Assembly: GCA_002342805.1 (NCBI GenBank)
Contig: DDQW01000080.1
Location: forward strand, 199,046 to 263,045
DNA length: 64,000 bases
Direction of reading: 5' to 3'
Source of the DNA: Clostridiales bacterium UBA2432
Lineage (GTDB): Bacteria > Bacillota > Clostridia > Lachnospirales > Vallitaleaceae
Under the pieces are notes generated by a model that saw only the letters and a program-made list of their open reading frames with translations, had not been told where the DNA came from and did no database searches. Shown here in pieces: positions 7,913-16,369 of the stretch. The position numbers and the translations under genes are program-made. How positions within the stretch are numbered: the stretch's first letter is position 1; the number at the start of each line of letters is the position of its first letter.

Positions 7913-8755
7913 TTAAAGAATTGTTATGTTTTCTTTCTCACCTATATTACGAACATTTTGAACAGCTTCTTTATATTCTTCATGGGTAGACAAGTGTTCA
8001 ACAAAGGCTGTCATATCTGTCCCTAAATTTTCACAACATCTTAATATATGCCCATAATCAAACGTTCCCTTACCCGGCATGCATTCTTCTATACAGCACG
8101 GGTATTTCTGATGCATAAATGCATCTTTAATATGAATACTTTTGATATAGGGTCCAAGTTTATCAAAACATTCTTGGATAAAATCACGACTATAAATAAA
8201 TCGTTTGGGATTATTCACCATATTTGTAAAGTCCATGTGGACAGCAAAGGCTTTTCTATCAACATCCTTAAGCAACTGCAAATATTGGTCCGGAGAATCC
8301 GGAACCATCCAAGGCATGGGCTCAATCGTATAAAACGTTCGCTTTGGATTAACTGCATCAATAATTTCTCGTACACTGTCAACGATTAAAGCATAGACAT
8401 CCGCCTCGTAATTATCTCGATAAATCCAGTCCCATTGTTCTCCTCTTGCACCTGCAATATTGACACAACAATTGGCCTCCATTTCTTCTGCTAAGGCTAA
8501 TTGGTTTTTACAATATTTTAGGGATGCTTTTTGCTCGGCTTCATTGGTCGAAATAGGGTTACGCCATGCCCCCACTTCACCTAAGACTAGATTATATTTT
8601 TTTATATAGTCTTTGTAGGCCTTTTTTTCTTCTTTGGATGCATCATATCCTACTGGAGTAAGCACTGCGCTATATTTTAATTCTTTCACCAGTTGAATCC
8701 ATTCATCCGGATTATTGTATGCTTTTTCAATACCGCCACCAATTCGCATTTTCAC
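7913..8755 (-). CDS. Sugar phosphate isomerase/epimerase family protein
   Basis: 280-residue xylose-isomerase-like TIM barrel. Candidate metal ligands follow the family pattern: Glu in YTIEPMPWMVP, Asp and His in FAVHMDFTNMVNN, H-x-K in KSIHIKDAF, and Glu in FVEHLSTH. It probably performs an aldose-ketose isomerisation or C-epimerisation, or cleaves a 3-keto-glycoside as related TIM barrels do in C-glycoside deglycosidases. It lies between the Gfo/Idh dehydrogenase gene and the DUF4867-like gene in operon B. A Gfo/Idh plus TIM-barrel pair is the typical toolkit for keto-sugar chemistry. Start ATG follows AAAGGAGAGGTGAAA. Confidence 0.85.
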   Translation of the reverse strand: MKMRIGGGIEKAYNNPDEWIQLVKELKYSAVLTPVGYDASKEEKKAYKDYIKKYNLVLGEVGAWRNPISTNEAEQKASLKYCKNQLALAEEMEANCCVNIAGARGEQWDWIYRDNYEADVYALIVDSVREIIDAVNPKRTFYTIEPMPWMVPDSPDQYLQLLKDVDRKAFAVHMDFTNMVNNPKRFIYSRDFIQECFDKLGPYIKSIHIKDAFMHQKYPCCIEECMPGKGTFDYGHILRCCENLGTDMTAFVEHLSTHEEYKEAVQNVRNIGEKENITIL

Positions 8756-8770
8756 CTCTCCTTTTTCTTA

Positions 8771-9940
8771 TTAATCCAGTGCATTAAAATCTTGACCCAC
8801 AGGCAATGGTTTCGGTCGTTCACATGTGGATTGCATCTTATAAATCATTCCACTTTCTGCTGATTTATCAAATCCTATGAGCGCTTCTGTTACATGATAA
8901 GCCAGCGATTCATCGACCCGATGCTTCCGGCCGTTAACCAAGGCAAATGCCATATCCAAAACTCCCAAACCACGCATATTTTCAAGTGGCTGAGAATATA
9001 ATTGAGGAAGTTCATAGGCTAATACTTGCTTTTTCATATCACTTTCCAAATTTTCATTAAAAGTCTTCACTTGAACTGAATCCATCACGCTCTCTTTTCG
9101 AAGCAATTGAATTTTGCCTCCAAACATATTCGGATCAGGAATCGTTAAGGTCCCTTCCGTCCCATAAATCTCAAGCATAGGTAAATTTGAATGCCAAACA
9201 TCAAAGGACATATTTATATTTCCAATTAGCTGATTGGAAAATTGAATAATACCTGTATAGGTTGTCGATACGTCAACATTGATTTTTTGACCACGTAAGG
9301 GCTCACTATAAATTGTACGCGAGGCTTCTCCCTTGGATTGAAAACATGCAAGATGTGAAATTGGCCCCAAGAGCGCTACTAAGGCCGTTATATAATACGG
9401 GCCCATATCCATCATGGGCCCACCACCTTTTTTATAATAAAATTCTGGGGATGTGTGCCATGTTTCGACGCCATAGGACATCATATTTGCTGTCATTGAT
9501 AAAGGTTGTCCAATCCAACCTTCATCAATGATTTTTCTGCATGTTTGTAATCCTGCACCTAAAAATGTTTCAGGTGCACATGCCAACATCTTATTATATT
9601 CTTTTGCTACATCCAATGTCTTCTTTGCATCTTCCATGTTTAAGGCTAAAGGTTTTTCACAATATACGTGTTTTCCCGCCTGTAATATCTTTTGATTCAC
9701 CGATGCATGCACTGAAGGCACCGTTAGATTGATTACAATCTCAATGTCTTGAATCTTTAAAAGTTCATCCGGCATACACGCATTGGGTATGTCATATTGA
9801 TGGGCTACTTTTTGTGCTTTCGTGAGAGACAAATCGGCACATGCTACTATGTTTAACCAGGTGTACATGGTTTTGATATTCGTAATATATGTATGACTAA
9901 TGACCCCACATCCAATAATCCCAATTTTTACAATACGCAT
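8771..9940 (-). CDS. Gfo/Idh/MocA family oxidoreductase
   Basis: 389 residues from the ATG at 9940, which follows AGGAAAGGTGG. The longer frame to 10000 would run across this site. The N-terminal Rossmann motif is VKIGIIGCGVISHTYI, and the family EKP motif is in VYCEKPLAL, where Lys is the likely catalytic or cofactor-stabilising residue. The C-terminal alpha/beta domain has GGGPMMDMGPYYITAL, the typical GG-x-x-x-D-x-G-x-H-like segment with Tyr-Tyr near the usual His position. These enzymes oxidise a sugar hydroxyl, often C3, with NAD(P). In operon B it would act on the sugar or glycoside imported by the CUT1 transporter. Confidence 0.9.
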   Translation of the reverse strand: MRIVKIGIIGCGVISHTYITNIKTMYTWLNIVACADLSLTKAQKVAHQYDIPNACMPDELLKIQDIEIVINLTVPSVHASVNQKILQAGKHVYCEKPLALNMEDAKKTLDVAKEYNKMLACAPETFLGAGLQTCRKIIDEGWIGQPLSMTANMMSYGVETWHTSPEFYYKKGGGPMMDMGPYYITALVALLGPISHLACFQSKGEASRTIYSEPLRGQKINVDVSTTYTGIIQFSNQLIGNINMSFDVWHSNLPMLEIYGTEGTLTIPDPNMFGGKIQLLRKESVMDSVQVKTFNENLESDMKKQVLAYELPQLYSQPLENMRGLGVLDMAFALVNGRKHRVDESLAYHVTEALIGFDKSAESGMIYKMQSTCERPKPLPVGQDFNALD

Positions 9941-9980
9941 ATGACTGCCACCTTTCCTTATTCTCTTTATCCTATAGATA

Positions 9981-10706
9981 TTAATAGGGCATTTGTTCAC
10001 CTTTATAATTGATAAAAGGAACTTCTAACATGGGATTCATTGTTTTTTCAATGATTTTATAAATTCCCTCTGCAGATTCTTTAGGTGAAATTTGTGCATT
10101 TTCTTTTCCCATAAGAGTCTGCATGCGGCCGGGATGAACCATATACAAACGAATGTGTTCTTTACCCGGAGTTTCTGCTAAATAATTTCTGATTTTTTGA
10201 CTATACATATTTATAGCATGCTTTGAAACAGAATATGCCATATAGGCATACCCTCCAGGCCCTAAATGCCCTGCCTCCGAGCTGATATTTATAATACAAG
10301 GGCCTTGCGCCGCATAAATATAAGGGATAAACGCTTTTAAAACAATGGCTGGCCCGACAGTATTTACCTCTAGTGTATTTCTAAACATTCCAATGTCTAA
10401 CTCTTTTATGGGGTCATACGCATCATACTTTGATTCTAACAACACACCGGCATTATTTACAATAAAATCCAAATGATCAAAGTGTTCTTTAAATTTTTGG
10501 CTTGCTCTATTAACTGCCTCTTCATCTGTTACATCCATTGCAATCATGAATAATTGCTCTTGATATTGCTTTTTGAGTTCCTTTAGTTTTTTATCTTCAT
10601 CCGGTATGTCTAAAAAGCCGGCAACCATTTGATAGCCTTTTTCTAGCCCCATCCTTACTAATTCCAACCCAAGTCCTTGGCTTGCTCCTGTTACTAAACC
10701 AATCAT
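9981..10706 (-). CDS. SDR family oxidoreductase
   Basis: 241-residue short-chain dehydrogenase/reductase. The cofactor motif TGASQGLGLELVRMG opens the protein, NNAG is at about residue 85, the catalytic Ser is in INISSEAG, and the Tyr-x-x-x-Lys pair is in AYSVSKHAINMYSQ. Length fits the classical SDR class. The substrate is likely a keto-sugar or small carbonyl product formed by the neighbouring Gfo/Idh, isomerase and VOC proteins. It is 18 bases downstream of a VOC gene and has its own good ribosome site (TAGGTGGTGATATA). Confidence 0.9.
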   Translation of the reverse strand: MIGLVTGASQGLGLELVRMGLEKGYQMVAGFLDIPDEDKKLKELKKQYQEQLFMIAMDVTDEEAVNRASQKFKEHFDHLDFIVNNAGVLLESKYDAYDPIKELDIGMFRNTLEVNTVGPAIVLKAFIPYIYAAQGPCIINISSEAGHLGPGGYAYMAYSVSKHAINMYSQKIRNYLAETPGKEHIRLYMVHPGRMQTLMGKENAQISPKESAEGIYKIIEKTMNPMLEVPFINYKGEQMPY

Positions 10707-10724
10707 TATATCACCACCTATGAT

Positions 10725-11183
10725 TTAATCATCATTTTCCAAAAGTTCTAAGGTCAGTTTCAATGTTTCTTTTGCATCAATATATGAGTAACGTCCTCCC
10801 ACCCACTCACCTTTTTGAATTTCTTTCATTCCATTGCGTTCAAAGACTTCAACAACTTTTCTCATACCCTTAATATTAAATGCTATATGGTGGATTCCTT
10901 CTCCATATGTATCCAAATCGTGACGCCATGTGCTTGGTTCATGGTCTGGCTCTAATAGTTCAATATCAATGTTAGGACCCACATGAAAAAATGCTTGTTT
11001 TGTTCTAGCAGGCGTGGGATTCCCCTTATACACCGTTTTTGCAATATCTTCTGTTGCCGTTATAACAATTTCCGGTTTTTCAACGCCCAATAAATCCGCA
11101 TAATCTTGTGCTGCTTGCTCAATGTCATTCACGAGTATTCCAATTTGTGTTACAAGGTCTGTTCCTAAAATATTCTTTTCCAT
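10725..11183 (-). CDS. VOC (glyoxalase fold) protein, copy 1 of operon B
   Basis: 152-residue vicinal-oxygen-chelate protein, two beta-alpha-beta3 modules. The residues at the four expected metal positions appear to be Gln in VTQIGILV, Glu in IDIELLEP, His in GIHHIAF and Glu in LTLELLE. This Q-E-H-E set matches that of human glyoxalase I rather than methylmalonyl-CoA epimerase. It is clearly paralogous to the other VOC gene at the head of the operon (shared pattern W-x-x-x-L-D-x-x-G-x-G-I/V-HHIAF). It lies between the MalF-type permease and the SDR gene. A metal-dependent isomerisation, epimerisation or lyase step is likely, but the substrate is unknown. Confidence 0.85.
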   Translation of the reverse strand: MEKNILGTDLVTQIGILVNDIEQAAQDYADLLGVEKPEIVITATEDIAKTVYKGNPTPARTKQAFFHVGPNIDIELLEPDHEPSTWRHDLDTYGEGIHHIAFNIKGMRKVVEVFERNGMKEIQKGEWVGGRYSYIDAKETLKLTLELLENDD

Positions 11184-11217
11184 AATAATTTGTTCCTTTC
11201 TTCATTCAAACATATGA

Positions 11218-12126
11218 TTAGTTACTCTCACTAAACTTCATTATTTTAAATAATACGCCAATGATAATCAGGGCAATAAGCAGTAAAATCCATGCCATGG
11301 CCGAAGCATATCCCATTTTAAAGTATTGAAATGCATTTTGATATAAGTATAATGAATAAAAATTCGTTGCATTATTCGGCCCTCCTTCGGTAATAATCAA
11401 AGGTTCTGCAAACCATTGGAATACATTAATAATAAGTGTTACTACATTAAACAAAATGACCGGTCGTAATAGTGGTATACTAATTGACACCGTCTTACGA
11501 AAAAAACTCGCTCCATCAATGGATGCCGATTCATATAATGTCATCGGTATATCTTGTAATCCTGCTAGGTATATAATTATAGCATTCCCACACGTCCAAA
11601 TCATCATCAATATAAATGCCGGCTTTGCCCATGTCGGACTTGCTATCCATCCAGGTCCTGTAATTCCCACATATCCAAGAATACGATTGATAATTCCCGT
11701 GTCAGGTTGTAGCATCCATATCCACAACAAACTCGCTATAACTGTTGGAACCAATGTTGGAATAAAGAAAATAACGCTAAAACCTGAAGTCCCTCTCAAG
11801 TTTTTATTATTTAATAAAACAGATACAGAGATTGCCACAAGAGTGGTTACCGGGACGCCTAAGACAACCATATACAAGGTATTATACAAAGCTGTTCGAA
11901 ACACCTTGTCATTAAGCAATTTTGTATAGTTTTTCAAACCAATAAATTCTGGTTGATCAAGAACGTTATAATCGGTTAATGAATAGTAAAAAGATGAGGA
12001 TATGGGTATTAATGTAAATGCAATAAGGCCGATGACCCATGGTGAAATAAATATCATTGCTGCCACTATTTCTTTTGTAGATGATTTCATTGTTTTTTTG
12101 CTTTTGTTTTTAAGGATTGTTTTCAT
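11218..12126 (-). CDS. Carbohydrate ABC transporter permease, MalF type (CUT1)
   Basis: 302-residue membrane protein with six predicted spans and the EAA-like loop YESASIDGASFFRKTVSISIP. A Lys-rich N-terminus (KNKSKKTMKSS) precedes the first span. Start follows AGGAGGGCTAGA. It forms the operon B importer with the MalG-type subunit encoded 10 bases upstream. Operon B runs VOC-2, binding protein, MalG-type, MalF-type, VOC-1, SDR, Gfo/Idh, isomerase, DUF4867-like. No ATPase gene is present. Confidence 0.9.
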   Translation of the reverse strand: MKTILKNKSKKTMKSSTKEIVAAMIFISPWVIGLIAFTLIPISSSFYYSLTDYNVLDQPEFIGLKNYTKLLNDKVFRTALYNTLYMVVLGVPVTTLVAISVSVLLNNKNLRGTSGFSVIFFIPTLVPTVIASLLWIWMLQPDTGIINRILGYVGITGPGWIASPTWAKPAFILMMIWTCGNAIIIYLAGLQDIPMTLYESASIDGASFFRKTVSISIPLLRPVILFNVVTLIINVFQWFAEPLIITEGGPNNATNFYSLYLYQNAFQYFKMGYASAMAWILLLIALIIIGVLFKIMKFSESN

Positions 12127-12136
12127 TCTAGCCCTC

Positions 12137-12976
12137 CTAACCTTTGAGTCCTGACATAGCTACTCCTTCAATAAAGTATTTTTTGAGTACAAAGAAAATA
12201 ATTAAGACCGGTATAATCATAACCACACCAAGGGCTAATAATATATGCCATCTTGGATCTAAATTTGATCTTAACAACTGCGCTGCAAGAGACAAGGTAT
12301 ATAAATCATCATCTGCTAAAAATACTAAAGGACCGATAAAATCATTCCACGTACGTATAAAGGCAAAAATAGCAACCGTTGCTAATACCGATTTTGATAA
12401 GGGTAATATCATTGTTGCGTATATTCTGAATTCACCAGCACCATCTATGCGTGCTGACTCTGATAATTCTTCTGGAATACTTAAGAAAAACTGTCTTAAT
12501 AAAAAGATAAAAAATGGATTTCCAAAAAAGCACGTGACAGTAAGTGGTAAAAACGTGCCTATCCATCCCATCTTTGTAAACATTAGAAACAAAGGGACCA
12601 TGGTCACTTGAAAAGGCAAAATCATCGTTACCAAAACAATCATAAACACTTTATTTCTATGTGGCCATCGTAAGCGCGCAAACCCATATGCAATAAATGA
12701 ACTCGAAATTACCGATCCTACGACATTGAAAAAAACAATAATTAAAGTATTTTTTAAATATTTGAAAAATGGTATAGATGTGAACATTTCTTTGTAATTT
12801 TCAAATTGAAATCGATCCGGAAGCCATTGAAACGGAATACGAAATAATTCACTACTTTCTTTAAACGATCCCAAAAAAAGAAATACAAAAGGAATGACAA
12901 ACGCTGCCGCTAAACCAATAAGTATAATATATAATATAAGTTGTTCTAACATAAAACGCATTTTAGACTTATTCAT
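12137..12976 (-). CDS. Carbohydrate ABC transporter permease, MalG type (CUT1)
   Basis: 279-residue membrane protein with about six spans, the ATPase-docking loop SESARIDGAGEFRIYATMILP, and the C-terminal ending GVAMSGLKG common to MalG-type permeases. The start follows GTGGAGGACGGTA. A strong RNA hairpin sits in the 65-base gap between the binding-protein gene and this start, a position where such structures often set a high binding-protein to permease ratio. Confidence 0.9.
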   Translation of the reverse strand: MNKSKMRFMLEQLILYIILIGLAAAFVIPFVFLFLGSFKESSELFRIPFQWLPDRFQFENYKEMFTSIPFFKYLKNTLIIVFFNVVGSVISSSFIAYGFARLRWPHRNKVFMIVLVTMILPFQVTMVPLFLMFTKMGWIGTFLPLTVTCFFGNPFFIFLLRQFFLSIPEELSESARIDGAGEFRIYATMILPLSKSVLATVAIFAFIRTWNDFIGPLVFLADDDLYTLSLAAQLLRSNLDPRWHILLALGVVMIIPVLIIFFVLKKYFIEGVAMSGLKG

Positions 12977-12999
12977 TACCGTCCTCCACTTTTAATATA

Positions 13000-13028
13000 T
13001 TCGTAGGAAAGCCTTGCTTTCCTACGAA
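13000..13028 (-). other. RNA hairpin between binding-protein and permease genes (operon B)
   Basis: TTCGTAGGAAAGC, loop CTT, GCTTTCCTACGAA: a perfect 13-bp stem starting 13 bases after the binding-protein stop. It has no U-run, so it is more likely an mRNA-stabilising or partial-termination element than a full terminator. Comparable hairpins occur at 20323 and 58926. Confidence 0.7.
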
Positions 13029-13041
13029 TTGAAATCTTTTT

Positions 13042-14433
13042 CTATTCGTCGATTTCTGCTTGTAACCGCTCTTGTAATTCCTCTAACAATGGCAAAGGAT
13101 CTTTTCCATTGTAAATAACATCATCTCTTAACGTTTTTAAATCGACATTTAATTGTGCACTGACACTTGTTAATGCCGGCAAACCTGAATCCGGTGAGTT
13201 AATCAACTCTCGTTGCAATGCATACATTTCATCCCCGGCTATTGTCCAACTCACTTCATCAAAAGATGCATCAATTGTAGGAACCGAGCGCCATACATCA
13301 AAGTTAGTCGCATTCACTTCAGCTCTCAGACAATACTTTACAAATAGCGCTGCCAGATCGGCATTATCTGCGCCTCTAGGTATTGCAAATACGTTGGCGC
13401 CTAATGTTGTACTGTTTTTCCGACCATATTCCGGTACTGGAATCGGTGCTACACGATAATTGACATCTGGTGCATATATTTTAAGCGCGTTGGCAAACCA
13501 ATTTCCTGTTATTGTCATGGCTACCGTACCCTTCATAAAGGGGTGATCTGGTGAAAACATTCCTCCAGCTCCCGAGACAAATGATTGAATTTTTTCCGGA
13601 TTATATTTTTCCGCATATTTTGCCATCCATTGAAAACTTTCAACGACATTAGCATCCGTAAGCGTTAATTGTCCGGTTTCAACATCATAAATATCTGAAC
13701 CAAAGAAAAATGGCCATGTAAAAGATTCATTTCCTTGATCTAACCATGGAATAAATCCAAAGCGTTCATAAGTACCGTCTGCATTTTTCTTCGTCAATAA
13801 TTCTGCATATTCATCCAATTCTTCTAATGTAGTTGGAGGTGAATCCGGATCTAGTCCAACTTCTTCAAAGGCTTCAGGACTATAGTAAAGTAAAAGCGCA
13901 TTACCATCTTGCGGAATCAAATACGGTGTACCTTCATAATTGATAATGTCTTTATATCCTGTAATAAAATCATCAATCTTTAGTTCTAATGTCTCCATGT
14001 ATGGTTCCCATGATTCAAACGAACCTTGTGCTGCATAGGCATAGGCTGATGAATAGTCATCTGCAATTATCAAATCCGGAGCGTTCCCACCTGCTATTGC
14101 TGCAAGTAGCTTACCATTATTTATTCCTGCAGAATCTGTGACAAATTGAGCATCCACCTTGATATTTGGATACATTTCTTCAAACGCCGCTATTCGTCCT
14201 TTGTCCCACTCCATTGAGTCTCCACTAAATGCTGACCAATATGTAAATGTTCCTGATAATTCGTCTTCGTTTAACTCGATTTGTTCAACAGGTTCTTTTT
14301 CTGTATCTGCACTTGCACTGTCATCATTTGATGTATCACTTTGAGTTGAATTAGTTTCTGATGTATCACCACATGCTGTCATACTCATAATTAAAGTAAC
14401 GCATACTATTAAACCTATAATTTTTTTCATCAT
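13042..14433 (-). CDS. Extracellular solute-binding lipoprotein of CUT1 ABC transporter
   Basis: 463-residue family 1 solute-binding protein. The signal peptide leads to a lipobox (MSMTACG, Cys at about residue 21), followed by an acidic Ser/Thr linker (about 23-55) and the binding fold beginning with GTFTYWSAFSGDSMEWDKGR. It captures the substrate of operon B at the cell surface. The two adjacent ATGs at 14433 and 14430 cannot be told apart; AGAGGA is nine bases from the first. It starts six bases after the stop of the first VOC gene. Confidence 0.9.
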   Translation of the reverse strand: MMKKIIGLIVCVTLIMSMTACGDTSETNSTQSDTSNDDSASADTEKEPVEQIELNEDELSGTFTYWSAFSGDSMEWDKGRIAAFEEMYPNIKVDAQFVTDSAGINNGKLLAAIAGGNAPDLIIADDYSSAYAYAAQGSFESWEPYMETLELKIDDFITGYKDIINYEGTPYLIPQDGNALLLYYSPEAFEEVGLDPDSPPTTLEELDEYAELLTKKNADGTYERFGFIPWLDQGNESFTWPFFFGSDIYDVETGQLTLTDANVVESFQWMAKYAEKYNPEKIQSFVSGAGGMFSPDHPFMKGTVAMTITGNWFANALKIYAPDVNYRVAPIPVPEYGRKNSTTLGANVFAIPRGADNADLAALFVKYCLRAEVNATNFDVWRSVPTIDASFDEVSWTIAGDEMYALQRELINSPDSGLPALTSVSAQLNVDLKTLRDDVIYNGKDPLPLLEELQERLQAEIDE

Positions 14434-14438
14434 ATCAC

Positions 14439-14897
14439 TTAATCCTCTCTTTTCTTTTCTTCTTTTACCTGAATGAGTACGCCTAGGTCTTTTGCTGAAT
14501 CAAACACTGTATAGTTGCCCCCTGGATATTCACCGTAATGGCGTATTGGCATTTCACTCTCTTCAAAATACTCCACAATTGGTGTTCTATCTTCTGTCAT
14601 AAAGGCAATATGATGAACCCCAACTCCCTTTTCATCAAGCTGCTCTTTCCATGAACTCGGGTGCTCATCTGGCTGTGTTAACTCAAGTACAATTTGTCCT
14701 AAATCAAAAACCGCTAATTTTGCCCGAGTATTTGTTGGCACCCCTCTATATTTTGTGTGTGATTCTTCTTGAGGTGGTACTGTAAAAATATCCGGAACCT
14801 CAACTCCAAATAATTTTGCGTATTTTTTTGATACCGTTTCGATGTCTTTCACAACAAGTGCTACTTGACATATTGTCTTTCCATTGATTATCCCCAT
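14439..14897 (-). CDS. VOC (glyoxalase fold) protein, copy 2, first gene of operon B
   Basis: 152 residues from the ATG at 14897 (seven bases after AAGGAG; an ATG at 14903 is too close to that site). It is paralogous to the VOC protein at 10725: the shared pattern includes LFGVEVPDI against LLGVEKPEI, and GVGVHHIAF against GEGIHHIAF. Likely metal positions are Gln in ICQVALVV, Glu in IVLELTQP and His in VHHIAF. The fourth, near LGVLIQV, is Gln rather than Glu, so this copy may bind metal differently. As the first gene of a transporter operon it may process the substrate itself, for example by ring-opening or epimerisation. Confidence 0.85.
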   Translation of the reverse strand: MGIINGKTICQVALVVKDIETVSKKYAKLFGVEVPDIFTVPPQEESHTKYRGVPTNTRAKLAVFDLGQIVLELTQPDEHPSSWKEQLDEKGVGVHHIAFMTEDRTPIVEYFEESEMPIRHYGEYPGGNYTVFDSAKDLGVLIQVKEEKKRED

Positions 14898-15007
14898 ATA
14901 CATTCTCCTTTCTTGATGATATAATTATCTTACCTCTTTTTGAAATGAATCGCTCGCTATCCATTGCGGTTTCTTTGTCATAAATTGCTAAGTATTTTTC
15001 AGTTCAC

Positions 15008-15036
15008 TTTACTAGCTTGTGCAAATATGCTAAACT
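15008..15036 (+). promoter_or_regulatory. Putative promoter of the AraC-NUDIX pair
   Basis: TTTACT (15008-15013), a 17-base spacer and TAAACT (15031-15036) precede the AraC start codon by about 40 bases. Both boxes are moderate matches. I found no clear operator or convincing promoter for the divergent operon B in 14898-15007. Confidence 0.4.
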
Positions 15037-15076
15037 AATAAGACATATTAAATCGGATTTTAAAAGAGGTTATAGA

Positions 15077-15952
15077 ATGAAACTGGACTTATCTAATGGA
15101 TCGTACGAGAATTTAAAATTTGATGATGGATGCTATATTAACGTTGCTATAAGCAATAATTCGGAAACATTTCCTCTGCATTGGCATGCCATCACTGAGA
15201 TTATTATGCCTCTAGACGGAAGCTTAGAAATCGAAATAAATGGTATAGCTTATCAATTAGAAAAACATGATTTATTATTGACCTCCATTGGCGAATTACA
15301 TGAAATAAAAGTACCTAGTGAAGGCTCACGAATTATCATCCAATTTGATTTTTCTTTAATTAATAATCTGAATGATTTTAATGCATCAAGCTCAATCCTT
15401 CAGCAAATCAAGTTAATTACACACAAAAAAGACCCCTATATTCATCAGCAAATCGTTGCTTTGATCTATGGGATTAAAGATGATTACCTCCATGGTGGCG
15501 CTTTCATTAATGCTTTTATGTATTCAAAGCTTATCCAAATCTATGCCCTCATAGGAAAAAAATATATTAATATGGAAAATCTTTTTGAAGATATAACCAT
15601 CAATCGGCAACAAGAATACATCTTAAAATTTACTGAGTTATTATCCTACATTAATAATCATTATAAGGAAAACCTAACCTTAGAAGACTTGGCAGAACAC
15701 GCCGGTTTTAGTAAATTTCATTTTTCAAGGTTGTTTAATCAATTTACAAACATGAACCTTTATGATTACATCAATCATAAACGAATCTCTGAAGCAGAAT
15801 TATTGCTATTAAATCCTAGTCTTTCCATTACAGATGTCTCATTGCAAGCAGGTTTTAACAGTATCTCAACATTCAACCGTGTATTTAAAGCGGCTAAAAA
15901 TTGTACACCGACACAATACAAGCATTTATTCAGTTCACACTTATCCGACTAA
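15077..15952 (+). CDS. AraC family transcriptional regulator (cupin sensor)
   Basis: 291 residues from the ATG at 15077, eight bases after AAAGAGG. A longer TTG-initiated frame from 15017 would overlap the promoter. The N-terminal cupin domain carries FPLHWHAITEIIMPLDG, the usual metal or sugar pocket, and the C-terminal AraC domain (about residues 190-285) has LAEHAGFSKFHFSRLFNQF and VSLQAGFNSISTFNRVFK. Genes of this type normally activate the divergent neighbour, so operon B (VOC-2 to DUF4867-like) is the expected target and its substrate the expected inducer. A NUDIX gene follows at 15 bases. Confidence 0.9.
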   Translation: MKLDLSNGSYENLKFDDGCYINVAISNNSETFPLHWHAITEIIMPLDGSLEIEINGIAYQLEKHDLLLTSIGELHEIKVPSEGSRIIIQFDFSLINNLNDFNASSSILQQIKLITHKKDPYIHQQIVALIYGIKDDYLHGGAFINAFMYSKLIQIYALIGKKYINMENLFEDITINRQQEYILKFTELLSYINNHYKENLTLEDLAEHAGFSKFHFSRLFNQFTNMNLYDYINHKRISEAELLLLNPSLSITDVSLQAGFNSISTFNRVFKAAKNCTPTQYKHLFSSHLSD

Positions 15953-15967
15953 TATAAGGAGCTTACC

Positions 15968-16369
15968 ATGAAGCATTATAATGTCACCGCAGCTATACTT
16001 GTTCACGACAATCAAATTCTTTGCATGCAACGACCTCAGGGAAAATTCGACTATATGGACTTTAAATATGAATTTCCCGGCGGGAAAGTTGAAGCCGGTG
16101 AATCTTTAGAAGCAGCCTTAAGTCGAGAACTCCGGGAAGAATTAGAAATTAAAATCAACGTAAAAAAATCCGACTATTATATGTCTGTCGACTATACATA
16201 CCCGGACTTTAGCATTACTTTACATAGCTATATGATTCATGTTATGTCACGCCAATTTGTAATGACTGAACATGTTGATTTTTGTTGGTTGAACCCAGAT
16301 GAATTATTGACCCTTGATTGGGCACCTGCGGATGATCCGATTGTTAGACGATTAATGACTAATTTGTAG
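15968..16369 (+). CDS. NUDIX hydrolase, MutT-like
   Basis: 133-residue NUDIX protein. The Nudix box is GKVEAGES, seven intervening residues, then RELREELEI, giving the G-x5-E-x7-R-E-x2-E-E pattern with all metal-binding acids intact (the last residues read EI where G-hydrophobic is usual). MQRPQGKFDYMDFKYEFPGG resembles 8-oxo-dGTP diphosphatases (MutT). It would sanitise oxidised nucleotides or hydrolyse another nucleoside diphosphate derivative. It is cotranscribed with the AraC gene (15-base gap, AAGGAG site), and its last 11 bases overlap the convergent LacI gene. Confidence 0.88.
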   Translation: MKHYNVTAAILVHDNQILCMQRPQGKFDYMDFKYEFPGGKVEAGESLEAALSRELREELEIKINVKKSDYYMSVDYTYPDFSITLHSYMIHVMSRQFVMTEHVDFCWLNPDELLTLDWAPADDPIVRRLMTNL

